A DNA stretch of 64,000 bases from Saccharopolyspora sp. NFXS83 (lineage in GTDB: Bacteria; Actinomycetota; Actinomycetes; Mycobacteriales; Pseudonocardiaceae). The notes under the pieces were generated by a model, which was not told the DNA's origin, made no database searches, and saw only the letters and a program-made list of their open reading frames with translations. The first letter of the stretch is position 1; each line of letters opens with the position of its first letter. Where the stretch lies: contig NZ_JAPFGB010000012.1 of assembly GCF_026241095.1 (NCBI RefSeq), positions 62,001 to 126,000 on the forward strand. Direction: 5' to 3'. Positions 9,565 through 18,657 of the stretch are shown here, in pieces. Both the position numbers and the translations under genes were made by a program.

Positions 9565-10587
9565 TCAACGGCCTGCCAGGATCTCACCCACATAAGCGGC
9601 AACGGCGCGGACCGCCGCCATCGTTCCCGGATAGTCCATCCGGGTGGGGCCGACGACACCCATGCCACCCAGCACCATCCCATGCGTGCCGTAGCCGGTG
9701 GACACCACCGACGTCGTCTGCATCTCCTCCGCCTCATTCTCCATCCCGATGCGCACGGTGACGGTCCGCGAATCGCGGGCCGCCGCGAGCAGTTTCAGCA
9801 CCACGACCTGCTCTTCGAGCGCTTCGAGCACTTGGCGCAGCGAGTTGGGGAAGTCGGTGACGTTGCGGGTGAGGTTGGGCGTGCCGCCGAGCACCATGCG
9901 TTCCTCGGGATGTTCCACGAGGGATTCGATGAGCACGCTCGCGACGCGGGTCATGGCGTCGCGCAGCTCCGGCGGCGCCTGGTCCGGCAGTTCCGCCACG
10001 GCCGCCGAGGCGTCCGCGAGCCGCTTCTCGGTCATCGCCGAGTTCAGCACGTTGCGCAGCCGGGCCACGTCGTCGTCGGTGATCACGTCGCCGAGGTCGA
10101 CCATCCGCTGGTCCACCCGGCCCGTGTCGGTGATGAGCACCAGCATCAGCCGCGCCGGGGTGATCGTGACCACCTCGACGTGCCGCACGGTCGACCGCGT
10201 CAACGTCGGGTACTGCACCACCGCGACCTGCTGGGTCAGCTGCGCCAGCAGCCGGACGCTGCGGCGCATCACGTCGTCGAGGTCCAGGGCGCCTTCCAGG
10301 AAGGCGCCGATGGCCCGGCGTTCGGCGGTGGTGAGCGGCTTGATCTCGTGCAGCCGATCGACGAACAGCCGGTAGCCCGCGTCGGTGGGCACTCGTCCGG
10401 CGCTGGTGTGCGGCTGGACGATCAGCCCTTCCTCTTCGAGCGCGGCCATGTCGTTGCGCACGGTGGCGCTGGAGACGCCGAGGTTGTGCCGGTCGACCAG
10501 GGCCTTCGATCCGACCGGCTCGTTGGTCGACACGAAGTCGGCCACGATCGCCCGCAGGACCTCGAACCGCCGTTGATCGGCGTTCAC
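9565..10587 (-). CDS. hrcA: Heat-inducible transcription repressor HrcA
   Basis: HrcA represses chaperone genes through CIRCE sites. The 340-residue protein has the N-terminal winged helix [25 protein letters not shown] followed by [14 protein letters not shown], and the C-terminal [24 protein letters not shown] signature. Two GTG codons are adjacent. GGAGG sits 7 nt before the one at 10587, so I chose it; a longer frame to 10644 has no such site. I saw no canonical CIRCE (TTAGCACTC-N9-GAGTGCTAA) upstream, though a GAGCACC direct repeat is present at about 10636-10670. Confidence 0.95.
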   Translation of the reverse strand: MNADQRRFEVLRAIVADFVSTNEPVGSKALVDRHNLGVSSATVRNDMAALEEEGLIVQPHTSAGRVPTDAGYRLFVDRLHEIKPLTTAERRAIGAFLEGALDLDDVMRRSVRLLAQLTQQVAVVQYPTLTRSTVRHVEVVTITPARLMLVLITDTGRVDQRMVDLGDVITDDDVARLRNVLNSAMTEKRLADASAAVAELPDQAPPELRDAMTRVASVLIESLVEHPEERMVLGGTPNLTRNVTDFPNSLRQVLEALEEQVVVLKLLAAARDSRTVTVRIGMENEAEEMQTTSVVSTGYGTHGMVLGGMGVVGPTRMDYPGTMAAVRAVAAYVGEILAGR

Positions 10588-10762
10588 CACGTCACCTCCG
10601 CATCGCCCCAGGCCACGCACCGCTGCGGTGCTCCCACCCGGCAAGTTTACGGTGCTCGCACCCGCGCTCCGACGCCCTCAGCCGGAATCCTGCTCGGGCA
10701 CCGGCGACGTCGGCGACGCCGCCGTCCACGTGAACGCGCGCGGGGAGCGGTCTTCGCGGCGC

Positions 10763-11989
10763 TCACAGCAGGCGTTGGACCACGGCGTCGGCGAGGAGGC
10801 GGCCCCGGTCGGTGAGCACGCAGCGGCCGGCGCTCAGGGCCTCCGGGCGCAGCAGCCCGTCCTCGGCGGCCTGCTTCGCGGCCAGGACCCCGTCCGCGGT
10901 GAGCGCGGACAGCGCCAACCCCTCGGCGACGCGGAGCTCCAGCATGATCCGCTCCACCCGCTGGTCCTCGGCGTCGAGCAGCTCCCTGGCCAGCGCGGGC
11001 GAACGCCCCTCCGCCAACAGCGCGGAGTAGCGCGCCGGGTGCTTGACGTTCCACCAGCGCACGCCGCCCACGTGGCTGTGCGCGCCCGGACCGGCGCCCC
11101 ACCAGTCGCCGCCCTGCCAGTAGCCGAGGTTGTGCGCGCACCTCGCGGCGTCGTCGGTGGCCCAGTTGGAGACCTCGTACCAGCGCAGACCGACCTCGGC
11201 CAGCGTCGAGTCGATGATCTCGTAGCGGTCGGCGAGCACGTCCTCGTCCGGCATCGGCAGCTCGCCGCGGCGCACCTTGCGGGCCATCGCGGTGCCGTCC
11301 TCGACGATCAGCGAGTACGCCGAGACGTGGTCCACGCCCGCGTCGAGCACCGCGCGCAGCGAGGCCCGCAGGTCGTCGTCGGTCTCCCCCGGAGTGCCGT
11401 AGATCAGGTCCAGGTTCACGTGGTCGAAGCCCGCCGCCCGCGCCTCGCGCGCCGCGGTGACGGCCCGCCCCGGGGTGTGGTTGCGCTCCAGCACCCGCAG
11501 GACGTGCTCGGCGGCGGACTGCATGCCCAGCGACACCCGCGTGTAACCGCCCTCGCGGAGACCGGCGAAGAACTCGGGTGACGTGGATTCGGGGTTGGAC
11601 TCTGTGGTGATCTCCGCGTCGGCGGTGAGGCCGAACGAATCCCGGATGGCGGACACCACGGAGGAGAGCCGCTCGGCGCCGAGCAGTGACGGCGTGCCGC
11701 CACCGACGAACACGGTGCGGGCCGCCGGAACCGTCCCGCCACCGGCGGCGAGCGTCCGGGCGCCGAGGTCGAGTTCCGCCCGCAACCCGTCCAGCCAGTC
11801 CGCGAAACCACCCGAAGAGCCCAGCTCATCGGCGGTGTAGGTGTTGAAGTCGCAATAGCCGCAACGGGTGGCGCAGAACGGGACGTGCACGTACACGCCG
11901 AAGGGGCGCTCGCCGAGCCCGGTCAGGGCGCTCGCGGGCAGTGATCCATCCGGCGGAGCCGGTTCACCTGGTGGTGGCTGCGAAGGCAC
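10763..11989 (-). CDS. hemW: Radical SAM heme chaperone HemW
   Basis: The 408-residue protein has the radical SAM cysteines in VPFCATRCGYCDFNTY (Cys39, Cys43, Cys46). Next comes the HemW/HemN-like segment FVGGGTPSLL, then LGMQSAAEHVLRVLERNH and a C-terminal HemN domain. HemW is a heme-trafficking protein often misnamed coproporphyrinogen III oxidase; it lacks the extra N-terminal residues of true HemN. A GTG start follows GACACT by 6 nt, a possible leaderless arrangement. Its place upstream of hrcA-dnaJ is conserved in actinobacteria. Confidence 0.92.
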   Translation of the reverse strand: MPSQPPPGEPAPPDGSLPASALTGLGERPFGVYVHVPFCATRCGYCDFNTYTADELGSSGGFADWLDGLRAELDLGARTLAAGGGTVPAARTVFVGGGTPSLLGAERLSSVVSAIRDSFGLTADAEITTESNPESTSPEFFAGLREGGYTRVSLGMQSAAEHVLRVLERNHTPGRAVTAAREARAAGFDHVNLDLIYGTPGETDDDLRASLRAVLDAGVDHVSAYSLIVEDGTAMARKVRRGELPMPDEDVLADRYEIIDSTLAEVGLRWYEVSNWATDDAARCAHNLGYWQGGDWWGAGPGAHSHVGGVRWWNVKHPARYSALLAEGRSPALARELLDAEDQRVERIMLELRVAEGLALSALTADGVLAAKQAAEDGLLRPEALSAGRCVLTDRGRLLADAVVQRLL

Positions 11990-12103
11990 CTGCCCAGTGT
12001 CCCAAAGTGCGCGTGAGCAGCCGGAGCGCGCCGGAGTTTGACCCTCGTCTCACTATCCGGTTGACGTTGGACCACAGGGTGGACGCGTGGCACGCTGGCC
12101 GTC

Positions 12104-12196
12104 ATGGGTGCGCCCGCAACAAGGCTGCTGTTGGTCGCTCGTCGCTACCTGGATCTGCGACGAGTCTCCAGCGCACTGTGCCGTCTTACGGGCTGA
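12104..12196 (+). CDS. Short leader peptide of the cys operon (putative Cys attenuator)
   Basis: A 30-codon frame lies 122 nt before the sulfite reductase gene. It translates to MGAPATRLLLVARRYLDLRR then VSSALCRLTG. The ARRY-(L/V)DL-x-R-x-S-S-x-L-C-R pattern matches the short Cys-containing leader peptides that actinobacteria place before sulfur assimilation operons. Its single late Cys codon (residue 26) could stall ribosomes when Cys-tRNA is scarce. The rest of the 329-nt gap (11990-12318) holds only a possible TTGACG -35 at 12061 and the CACGGAGG ribosome site of the next gene. The role in regulation is inferred. Confidence 0.7.
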   Translation: MGAPATRLLLVARRYLDLRRVSSALCRLTG

Positions 12197-12318
12197 ACCC
12201 GCCGTCGCGTTCCGAACTGTCCAGTCGGCGCCGGGGACGCGCTGACTGCGAGACCTCCTGACTGGCCTCCGCGCGGCGTCGCCCCGAGTGCCTCGTCCAC
12301 CACCACGGAGGTCGGGCC

Positions 12319-14031
12319 ATGGTCCCCCCGACGGAAGCTCAAAGCCGTACCGAGCGCCGCGCCCCAGCCCGCAAGGGCAAGACGCGTGGTGAGGGCCAGT
12401 GGGCGCTCGGCTACCGCGAACCGCTGAACGCGAACGAGCGGTCCAAGAAGGACGACAACCCGCTCAACGTCCGCCACCGCATCGAGACGATCTACGCGCA
12501 CGGCGGCTTCGACTCCATCGACCCCGCCGATCTGCGCGGACGTTTCCGCTGGTGGGGTCTCTACACCCAGCGTGCGGCCGGGATCCCCGGAGCCCGCACC
12601 GGCACGATCGAGCCGGAAGAGCTCGACGCCTCCTACTTCATGCTCCGGGTCCGCGTCGACGGCGGCGCGCTGACCACCGAGCAGCTGCGCGTCGTGGGTG
12701 AGATCTCGCAGACCTACGCCCGCGACACCGCGGACATCACCGACCGGCAGAACGTGCAGCTGCACTGGATCCGGGTCGAGGACATGCCGACGATCTGGCA
12801 GAAGCTGGAGTCGGTCGGCCTCTACACCACCGAGGCCTGCGGCGACTGCCCGCGAGTGCTGCTGGGCTCCCCGGTCGCGGGGGTCGCCGCGGACGAGATC
12901 ATCGACGCCACCCCTGCGATCAAGGAGATCACCGAGCGCTACATCGGTGACAAGTCGCTGTCGAACCTGCCCCGCAAGTTCAAGACCGCGATCAGCGGCT
13001 CCCCGCGCTGGGACACCGTGCCGGAGATCAACGACATCTCGCTGGTCGGCGTGGAGCACCCGGAGCACGGCCCCGGTTTCGACCTGTGGGTCGGCGGCGG
13101 CCTGTCGACGAACCCGAAGCTGGCCGTGCGGCTGGGCGCCTGGGTTCCGATCGAGGAGGCCGCCGAGGTGTGGCACGCGGTGACCTCCCTGTTCCGCGAC
13201 TACGGCTACCGCAGGCTGCGGCACCGGGCGCGGTTGAAGTTCCTCGTCGACGACTGGGGTGCGGAGAAGACGCGGCAGGTCATCGAGGACGAGTACCTCG
13301 GCCGCAAGCTGCTCGACGGCCCCGCGCCGGAGACGCCCGGCGGGCACCGCGACCACCTCGGGGTGAACCCGCAGCGCGACGGCAACTTCTACGTCGGCGT
13401 GAAGTCGCAGGCCGGTCGGGTCAGCGGCTCGACGCTGGTGGAGGTCGCGAAGGCCGCCGAGCGCGTCGGTTCCGCCAGGGTGCGCACGACGGTGGAGCAG
13501 AACCTGCTGGTGCTGGACGTGCCGCAGCAGCAGGTCGAGGGCCTGGTGGCGGACCTGGCCGAGCTGGGCCTGCACAGCACGCCGACGCCGTGGCGGCGCA
13601 ACGTGATGGCCTGCACCGGCATCGAGTTCTGCAAGCTCGCGATCGTCGAGACGAAGCAGCGCGCCATCGACCTGATCAACGACCTGGAGCAGCGGCTGGA
13701 GGACATCCAGGGCGACGTCCAGGACCCGGTGACGATCAACCTCAACGGTTGCCCGAACGCCTGCGCCCGCACGCAGACCGCCGACATCGGCCTCAAGGGC
13801 CAGATGGTGCGCGATGACGAGGGCAACCAGGTCGAGGGCTTCCAGGTGCACCTCGGTGGCGGGCTCGGCCTCGACGCCGGGTTCGGCCGCAAGATCCGCG
13901 GGCACAAGGTGACCTCGACGGACCTCGGCGACTACGTGGAGCGCCTGGTGCGCAACTACCTCGCCCAGCGCGAGCAGGACGAGCGGTTCGCGCAGTGGGT
14001 GGGCCGCGCCGACGAGGACTCGCTCAAGTGA
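12319..14031 (+). CDS. sir: Ferredoxin-dependent sulfite reductase (NirA/SirA type)
   Basis: It reduces sulfite to sulfide with ferredoxin, using siroheme and a [4Fe-4S] cluster. The 570-residue protein has two ferredoxin-like half-domains and two NIR_SIR domains. Cluster ligands are CTGIEFC (Cys432, Cys438) and NGCPNAC (Cys478, Cys482). Nitrite reductases of the same family are close, but the neighbours cysH, cysD, cysN and a sirohydrochlorin chelatase favour sulfite. The segments GLYTQRAAG and EACGDCPR match those carrying the Tyr-Cys crosslink of the mycobacterial enzyme. The start has GGAGG 8 nt upstream. Confidence 0.93.
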   Translation: MVPPTEAQSRTERRAPARKGKTRGEGQWALGYREPLNANERSKKDDNPLNVRHRIETIYAHGGFDSIDPADLRGRFRWWGLYTQRAAGIPGARTGTIEPEELDASYFMLRVRVDGGALTTEQLRVVGEISQTYARDTADITDRQNVQLHWIRVEDMPTIWQKLESVGLYTTEACGDCPRVLLGSPVAGVAADEIIDATPAIKEITERYIGDKSLSNLPRKFKTAISGSPRWDTVPEINDISLVGVEHPEHGPGFDLWVGGGLSTNPKLAVRLGAWVPIEEAAEVWHAVTSLFRDYGYRRLRHRARLKFLVDDWGAEKTRQVIEDEYLGRKLLDGPAPETPGGHRDHLGVNPQRDGNFYVGVKSQAGRVSGSTLVEVAKAAERVGSARVRTTVEQNLLVLDVPQQQVEGLVADLAELGLHSTPTPWRRNVMACTGIEFCKLAIVETKQRAIDLINDLEQRLEDIQGDVQDPVTINLNGCPNACARTQTADIGLKGQMVRDDEGNQVEGFQVHLGGGLGLDAGFGRKIRGHKVTSTDLGDYVERLVRNYLAQREQDERFAQWVGRADEDSLK

Positions 14032-14195
14032 GCGCGGAAGGCGGCGCCGCCCCGGAAGGCCGGGCGGTGCCGTTCTACTGCCCCTACTGCGGCGACGAGG
14101 AACTGGTCCCGGAGGCGGAACCGGCGGGCGCCTGGAAATGCGCGGCCTGCCTGCGGGTGTTCACCGTACGGCTCGTCGGACTGGCGAGCGGCTGA
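14028..14195 (+). CDS. Small zinc-ribbon protein of the cys operon
   Basis: This is a 55-residue protein with two knuckles, CPYCG and CAACL, 20 residues apart, typical of a zinc ribbon. Its GTG overlaps the sulfite reductase stop (GTGA) and it ends 14 nt before cysH, so it is translated within the sulfate reduction operon. Similar tiny proteins sit at this place in other actinobacterial cys operons. No function is established; a role in cluster or electron transfer for the reductases is a guess. Confidence 0.75.
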   Translation: MSAEGGAAPEGRAVPFYCPYCGDEELVPEAEPAGAWKCAACLRVFTVRLVGLASG

Positions 14196-14209
14196 GGAGA
14201 CGGAGACTC

Positions 14210-14950
14210 ATGACTGCCGAGACCACCACCGACATCCCCGCCACCGGCATCGGCGTGCGCCGCAGCGACGAGGAGCTGCGCGCGCTGGTCGACGAAGCCG
14301 CTCCCCGCCTGGCCGGGGCGAGCGCCGAGGAGGCGCTGCGCTGGGCCGCCGAGACCTTCGGCGACGGCTTGATCGTCGCCTCCAACATGCAGGACGCGGC
14401 GCTGGTCGACCTGGCGGCGAAGCAGCAGCCGGGTGTGGACGTCTTGTTCCTGGAGACCGGCTACCACTTCGCCGAGACCATCGGCACCCGCGACGCGGTG
14501 GCGCAGGTCTACGACGTGAACATCGTCAACGCGCAGGCCGAGCAGTCGGTGGCCGAGCAGGACGCGGCGGAGGGCCCGAAGCTGCACGACCGCGATCCGG
14601 GTCGCTGCTGCTTCCTGCGCAAGGTCGTGCCGCTGCGCGACACCCTGGCCCGCTACGAGGCCTGGGTGACCGGGGTGCGCCGGGTGGAGGCCCCGACGCG
14701 GGCGAACACGCCGATCGTGACCTGGGACGACCGCAACAACCTCGTCAAGATCAACCCGATCGCGGCGTGGAGCGACGACGAGATGAACGCCTACATCGAG
14801 CAGCACGGCGTGCTGGTGAACCCGCTGGTGCCCGCGGGTTTCCCGTCGATCGGCTGCGCGCCGTGCACGGCGAAGCCCGCGCCGGGCGCCGATCCGCGCA
14901 GCGGGCGCTGGGCGGGCACCTCGAAGACCGAATGCGGCCTGCACGGCTGA
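14210..14950 (+). CDS. cysH: Adenylylsulfate (APS) reductase
   Basis: The 246-residue protein has the PAPS/APS reductase fold with ETGYHFAET. It also carries the extra cysteines of the [4Fe-4S] APS type: Cys133-Cys134 (GRCCFLRK), Cys216 and Cys219 (GCAPC). The catalytic C-terminal Cys242 lies in KTECGLHG. It reduces APS to sulfite, consistent with cysN lacking an APS kinase domain and no cysC nearby. The ATG at 14210 has GGAG closely upstream; the frame is open further 5' but overlaps the zinc-ribbon gene. Confidence 0.93.
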   Translation: MTAETTTDIPATGIGVRRSDEELRALVDEAAPRLAGASAEEALRWAAETFGDGLIVASNMQDAALVDLAAKQQPGVDVLFLETGYHFAETIGTRDAVAQVYDVNIVNAQAEQSVAEQDAAEGPKLHDRDPGRCCFLRKVVPLRDTLARYEAWVTGVRRVEAPTRANTPIVTWDDRNNLVKINPIAAWSDDEMNAYIEQHGVLVNPLVPAGFPSIGCAPCTAKPAPGADPRSGRWAGTSKTECGLHG

Positions 14951-14981
14951 TCAGAACGGAGTCTTCGCGGAGTGATTCGCG

Positions 14982-15066
14982 CAGCGGGTCAGGTAGCGGA
15001 ACCTCAGCACTGGTCCGGCTGCGCGCGTGGTCACTGCTCAGCGGCTCCGCCGCTGACGAGCCACGG
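14982..15066 (-). repeat. Dispersed intergenic repeat, copy C (shortened, inverted)
   Basis: Read on the minus strand, it carries TCAGCGGC-N3-GCCGCTGA (15038-15056), then GCTGAGCAGTGACC, then GCTGAGGTTCCGC (14996-15008), then ACCTGACCCGC. These match copy B at 23958-24118 with the middle missing. It fills the 170-nt gap between cysH and cysD. Confidence 0.6.
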
Positions 15067-15120
15067 AACAACGACCGCTTTGCAAGGACTTGTTAGCACG
15101 CACACCCGGAGAGGATGGGT

Positions 15121-16071
15121 ATGACCGCCGAGCCACAGCTCGACCTGCCGGAGGACCCGGTGTCCACGGGGGCACCGCCTCAGGTCGACAACCTCGACGC
15201 CCTGGAGTCCGAGGCCATCCACATCTTCCGCGAGGTGGCCGGGGAGTTCGACCGGCCGGTGATCCTGTTCTCCGGCGGCAAGGACTCGACGGTGCTGGCG
15301 CACCTGGCGATCAAGGCGTTCCGGCCGGCGGCGGTGCCGTTCCCGCTACTGCACGTGGACACCGGGCACAACTTCGACGAGGTCATCGCGTTCCGCGACC
15401 GGCTCGTCGCGAAGCACGACCTGCGGCTCGTGGTGGCCTCGGTACAGGACTACATCGACGACGGCAGGCTCACCGAGCGCCCCGACGGCATCCGCAACCC
15501 GCTGCAGACCACGCCGCTGCTGGACGGGATCACGGAGAACAAGTTCGACGCGGTCTTCGGCGGCGGTAGGCGCGACGAGGAGCGGGCGCGGGCGAAGGAG
15601 CGCATCTTCAGCCTGCGCAACGCCTTCGGCCAGTGGGACCCGCGCCGCCAGCGCCCGGAGCTGTGGAACCTCTACAACGGCAGGCACCGGCCCGGCGAGC
15701 ACGTGCGGGTGTTCCCGCTGTCGAACTGGACGGAACTCGACATCTGGCGCTACATCCAGCGCGAGAAGATCGAACTGCCGGACATCTACTACGCGCACCG
15801 CCGCGAGGTGTACCAGCGCGACGGGATGTGGCTGACCTCGGGTCCGTGGGGCGGTGCCCGCGACGGCGAGACCGTCGAGGAGAAGATCGTCCGCTACCGC
15901 ACCGTCGGCGACGGCTCCTGCACCGGCGCCGTGGAGTCCGAGGCGTACACCGTGGACGACGTGATCGCCGAGGTCGCCGCGAGCCGGCTCACCGAACGCG
16001 GCGCGACGCGGGCCGACGACCGGATGTCGGAGGCCGCGATGGAGGACCGCAAGCGGGAGGGCTACTTCTGA
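15121..16071 (+). CDS. cysD: Sulfate adenylyltransferase small subunit
   Basis: CysD makes APS from ATP and sulfate together with the GTPase CysN. The 316-residue protein has the PP-loop SGGKDST (about 51-57), HVDTGHNFDEVI, GGGRRDEERARAKER and the family C-terminus MEDRKREGYF. I chose the ATG at 15121 because GGAGAGG lies 6 nt before it; another ATG two codons upstream is too close. The last base of its stop is the first base of the cysN start. Confidence 0.95.
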   Translation: MTAEPQLDLPEDPVSTGAPPQVDNLDALESEAIHIFREVAGEFDRPVILFSGGKDSTVLAHLAIKAFRPAAVPFPLLHVDTGHNFDEVIAFRDRLVAKHDLRLVVASVQDYIDDGRLTERPDGIRNPLQTTPLLDGITENKFDAVFGGGRRDEERARAKERIFSLRNAFGQWDPRRQRPELWNLYNGRHRPGEHVRVFPLSNWTELDIWRYIQREKIELPDIYYAHRREVYQRDGMWLTSGPWGGARDGETVEEKIVRYRTVGDGSCTGAVESEAYTVDDVIAEVAASRLTERGATRADDRMSEAAMEDRKREGYF

Positions 16072-17417
16072 TGACCGAGACCACGACCCGCACCGCACCG
16101 GATTCCGGTGCCGAAGTGGTGTTGCCGGTGCACACCGACCTGCTGCGGCTGGCCACGGCCGGTTCGGTCGACGACGGCAAGTCGACGCTGGTGGGCCGGT
16201 TGCTGCACGACACGAAGTCGGTGCTGGCCGACCAGCTGGACGCGGTGCACCGCGCCAGCGCGGACCGGGGCCTGCAGACACCGGACCTGTCGCTGCTGGT
16301 GGACGGCCTGCGCGCGGAGCGCGAGCAGGGCATCACGATCGACGTGGCCTACCGGTACTTCGCGACGCCGAAGCGGACGTTCGTGCTCGCCGACACCCCG
16401 GGGCACGTGCAGTACACCCGCAACACGGTGACCGGCGCGTCCACGGCGCAGCTGGCGATCCTGCTGGTGGACGCGCGCAAGGGCGTCATCGAGCAGACCC
16501 GCAGGCACGCGGCGGTGCTGGCGCTGCTGGGTGTGCCGCAGCTGGTGCTCGCCGTCAACAAGATCGACATGGTGGACTACGACGGCGCGATCTACGAGCG
16601 CATCGCCGCGGAGTTCACCGGGCACGCCCGCGCGCTCGGCTACGCCGACGACGCCGTGGTCACGATCCCGGTGTCGGCGCTGCACGGCGACAACGTGGTG
16701 GAGCGGTCGGAGCGCACTCCGTGGTACTCCGGGCCCGCGCTGCTGGAGCACTTGGAGACGGTGCCGGTCGCCCCGGACCCGTTCGACGCGCCGTTCCGGA
16801 TGCCGGTGCAGTACGTGATCCGGCCGCGCACGGCCGAGCTCCCGGATTACCGCGGCTACGCGGGCCAGGTGTCGGCGGGCGTCATCGCGCAGGGCGACGA
16901 GGTCGTCGTGCTGCCCGCGGGCATCCGCACTCGCGTGTCCCAAGTGGACACTCCGGACGGGCCGGTGCCGCGCGCCGCGTCCGGGCGTTCGGTGACGTTG
17001 CTGCTGGAAGACGACGTGGACCTGTCCAGGGGCGATCTGATCGCCGCGGCGGACTCCGCGCCGCGGGTCACCGACGAGCTCGACGCCACCGTGTGCTGGC
17101 TGGCCGAGAAGCCGCTGCAGCCGGGCGCACGGGTGCTGGTCAAGCACGGCACCCGGACCGTGCAGGCCATGGTGACGGAGCTGTCCGCGCGCTTCGACGA
17201 ACAGGAACTGGCCAGTGTGGACACTCCGGATTCGTTGCAGCTCAACGAGATCGGCCGCGTGCAGCTGCGCACCGCCGAACCGCTGCCGGTGGACGAGTAC
17301 GCCGAGTCCCGGCGCACCGGCTCGTTCCTGGTGATCGATCCGGCGGACGGCACCACGCTGGCGGCCGGCCTGATCGGGTTGCCGCTGGCGCCGCTCGCGG
17401 CGGCCGTCGCGAGCTGA
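16071..17417 (+). CDS. cysN: Sulfate adenylyltransferase large subunit (GTPase)
   Basis: The 448-residue protein is an EF-Tu-like GTPase with GSVDDGKST (31-39), the G2 region EREQGITIDVAYRYF, DTPGH and NKID. Two beta-barrel domains follow. GTP hydrolysis drives APS formation by CysD. It ends without the APS kinase (CysC) domain fused in many actinobacteria, in line with direct APS reduction by CysH. TGATG coupling joins it to cysD. Confidence 0.95.
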   Translation: MTETTTRTAPDSGAEVVLPVHTDLLRLATAGSVDDGKSTLVGRLLHDTKSVLADQLDAVHRASADRGLQTPDLSLLVDGLRAEREQGITIDVAYRYFATPKRTFVLADTPGHVQYTRNTVTGASTAQLAILLVDARKGVIEQTRRHAAVLALLGVPQLVLAVNKIDMVDYDGAIYERIAAEFTGHARALGYADDAVVTIPVSALHGDNVVERSERTPWYSGPALLEHLETVPVAPDPFDAPFRMPVQYVIRPRTAELPDYRGYAGQVSAGVIAQGDEVVVLPAGIRTRVSQVDTPDGPVPRAASGRSVTLLLEDDVDLSRGDLIAAADSAPRVTDELDATVCWLAEKPLQPGARVLVKHGTRTVQAMVTELSARFDEQELASVDTPDSLQLNEIGRVQLRTAEPLPVDEYAESRRTGSFLVIDPADGTTLAAGLIGLPLAPLAAAVAS

Positions 17418-17421
17418 CGCG

Positions 17422-18183
17422 GTGCGGCCCGCTCTGATCGCCGTCGCGCACGGCAGCCGGGATCCGCGCTCGGCGCGCACCGTCCACGCCCTGCTGGACG
17501 TGGTGCGCGCCGAGCGCCCGGACCTGGACGTGCGCGCGGCCTTCCTGGACCTGTCCGCGCCGCGGGTGGGCGATGTGCTCAGCGCGGTGCACGCCGACGG
17601 GCACCGCGAGGCGGTGATCGTGCCACTGCTGCTGGGCAGCGCCTTCCACGCGAAGGTCGACCTGCCAGCCGTCGTCGCCGAGGCGGGCGCGCGGCTGCCG
17701 GGGCTGCGGCTGCGCACCGCGGACGTGCTCGGCCCCGACCCGCTGCTGGAGGCCGCTGCGCTGGACCGGCTCGGCGAAACCGGTGTTACCACGGCTGATT
17801 CCGAACTCGGCGTGGTGCTCGCCGGGGTCGGCTCGGCGCACGCCCCGGCGAACCGGCTCGTCGCGCGGGTCGCCGAGCGGTGGCAGGAGCGGACCTCGTG
17901 GGCGGGCGCGGTCGCCGCGTTCGCGACCGCCGCCGAACCCGACGTTCCCGCCGCGATCTCCCGGTTGCGGGAGCGCGGTGCCCGCCGGATCGCAGTGGCG
18001 TTCTGGTTCCTCGCACCCGGCCTGCTCACCGACCGCGTCATCCACGCCGCACAGGCCCATGCCGTGGGGGATTCCCCGCTGATCGCCGCACCGATGGCCG
18101 ACTCCCCCGCCGTCGCCGAGCTCGTCCTCACCCGCCACGCGCAGGCCCTGGACCGCGACGAGGACGCCACCGGCGTCGCGTGA
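17422..18183 (+). CDS. Sirohydrochlorin chelatase (CbiX/SirB family)
   Basis: The 253-residue protein starts with the chelatase motif ALIAVAHGSRDPRSARTVH and has a second half repeating the fold (GVGSAHAPANRLVARVAERW). It inserts Fe2+ (or Co2+) into sirohydrochlorin. Last in the sulfate reduction operon, it most likely makes siroheme for the sulfite reductase; a cobalt role cannot be excluded by sequence. The GTG start lies 4 nt after the cysN stop. Confidence 0.85.
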   Translation: MRPALIAVAHGSRDPRSARTVHALLDVVRAERPDLDVRAAFLDLSAPRVGDVLSAVHADGHREAVIVPLLLGSAFHAKVDLPAVVAEAGARLPGLRLRTADVLGPDPLLEAAALDRLGETGVTTADSELGVVLAGVGSAHAPANRLVARVAERWQERTSWAGAVAAFATAAEPDVPAAISRLRERGARRIAVAFWFLAPGLLTDRVIHAAQAHAVGDSPLIAAPMADSPAVAELVLTRHAQALDRDEDATGVA

Positions 18184-18657
18184 CCCGGCCACTCGCATGG
18201 CCGAATCGCCTGATTTCCGGTTCGGCGTTCGGCGCAGCGCGCGGCACCGAGCGGGGCAACGGATTGGGCCGTTCTTGCGGAATTCCGACAAGTTCGCCCA
18301 GGTGCGCAACCATCCGGGCAAGATGCGATCCGTGCGGCCCCGACATGGGCGCACCGACGCCCGGCGGCGGCCCGGTTACCCCGACTTCGGGTCGCCGCCG
18401 GGTGGCCCGGTTCGTCCGGCGCCGCCCGGTTCCTCACACCTCCGGCGGATATCACCCTCGCTGACGCAGGGTGTTTTTGTGGAACACTAAACTTCACCCC
18501 AAGTGGCCATGAGAGAGTGCGGATCAACTACGCGACGGTGGTGCGTCGCAGCGCAGCCGAGCGGTATCGCGGCGCGAAACCACACTTTCGGGTGAGTCAG
18601 GTGAACCTCGGCGGCAAGGATCAAGGTGCAACGACAAGTCGGGGGCGAGTGCGGGAG
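18184..18657. other. Spacer between cys operon and ARH genes
   Basis: About 470 nt with a terminator at 18453-18478 and no gene I can support. A frame open from 18517 is in phase with the ARH gene, but its translation up to 18658 is Arg-rich and unlike the SseB family start. The promoter of the ARH gene must lie after the terminator; I could not pick a convincing -10. Confidence 0.6.
18453..18478 (+). terminator. Rho-independent terminator of the cys operon
   Basis: CACCCT (18453-18458) pairs with AGGGTG (18468-18473) across a 9-nt loop and is followed by TTTTT. It is the only T5 run in this spacer and closes the plus-strand cys operon. Confidence 0.75.

Noticed and set aside
10588-10762. 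CIRCE operator upstream of hrcA
   Set aside because: I found only a GAGCACC direct repeat, not the TTAGCACTC-N9-GAGTGCTAA inverted repeat or a close variant.
12145-13905. 586-codon minus-strand frame opposite the sulfite reductase gene
   Set aside because: It is the shadow of sir, which has all four cluster cysteines on the plus strand.
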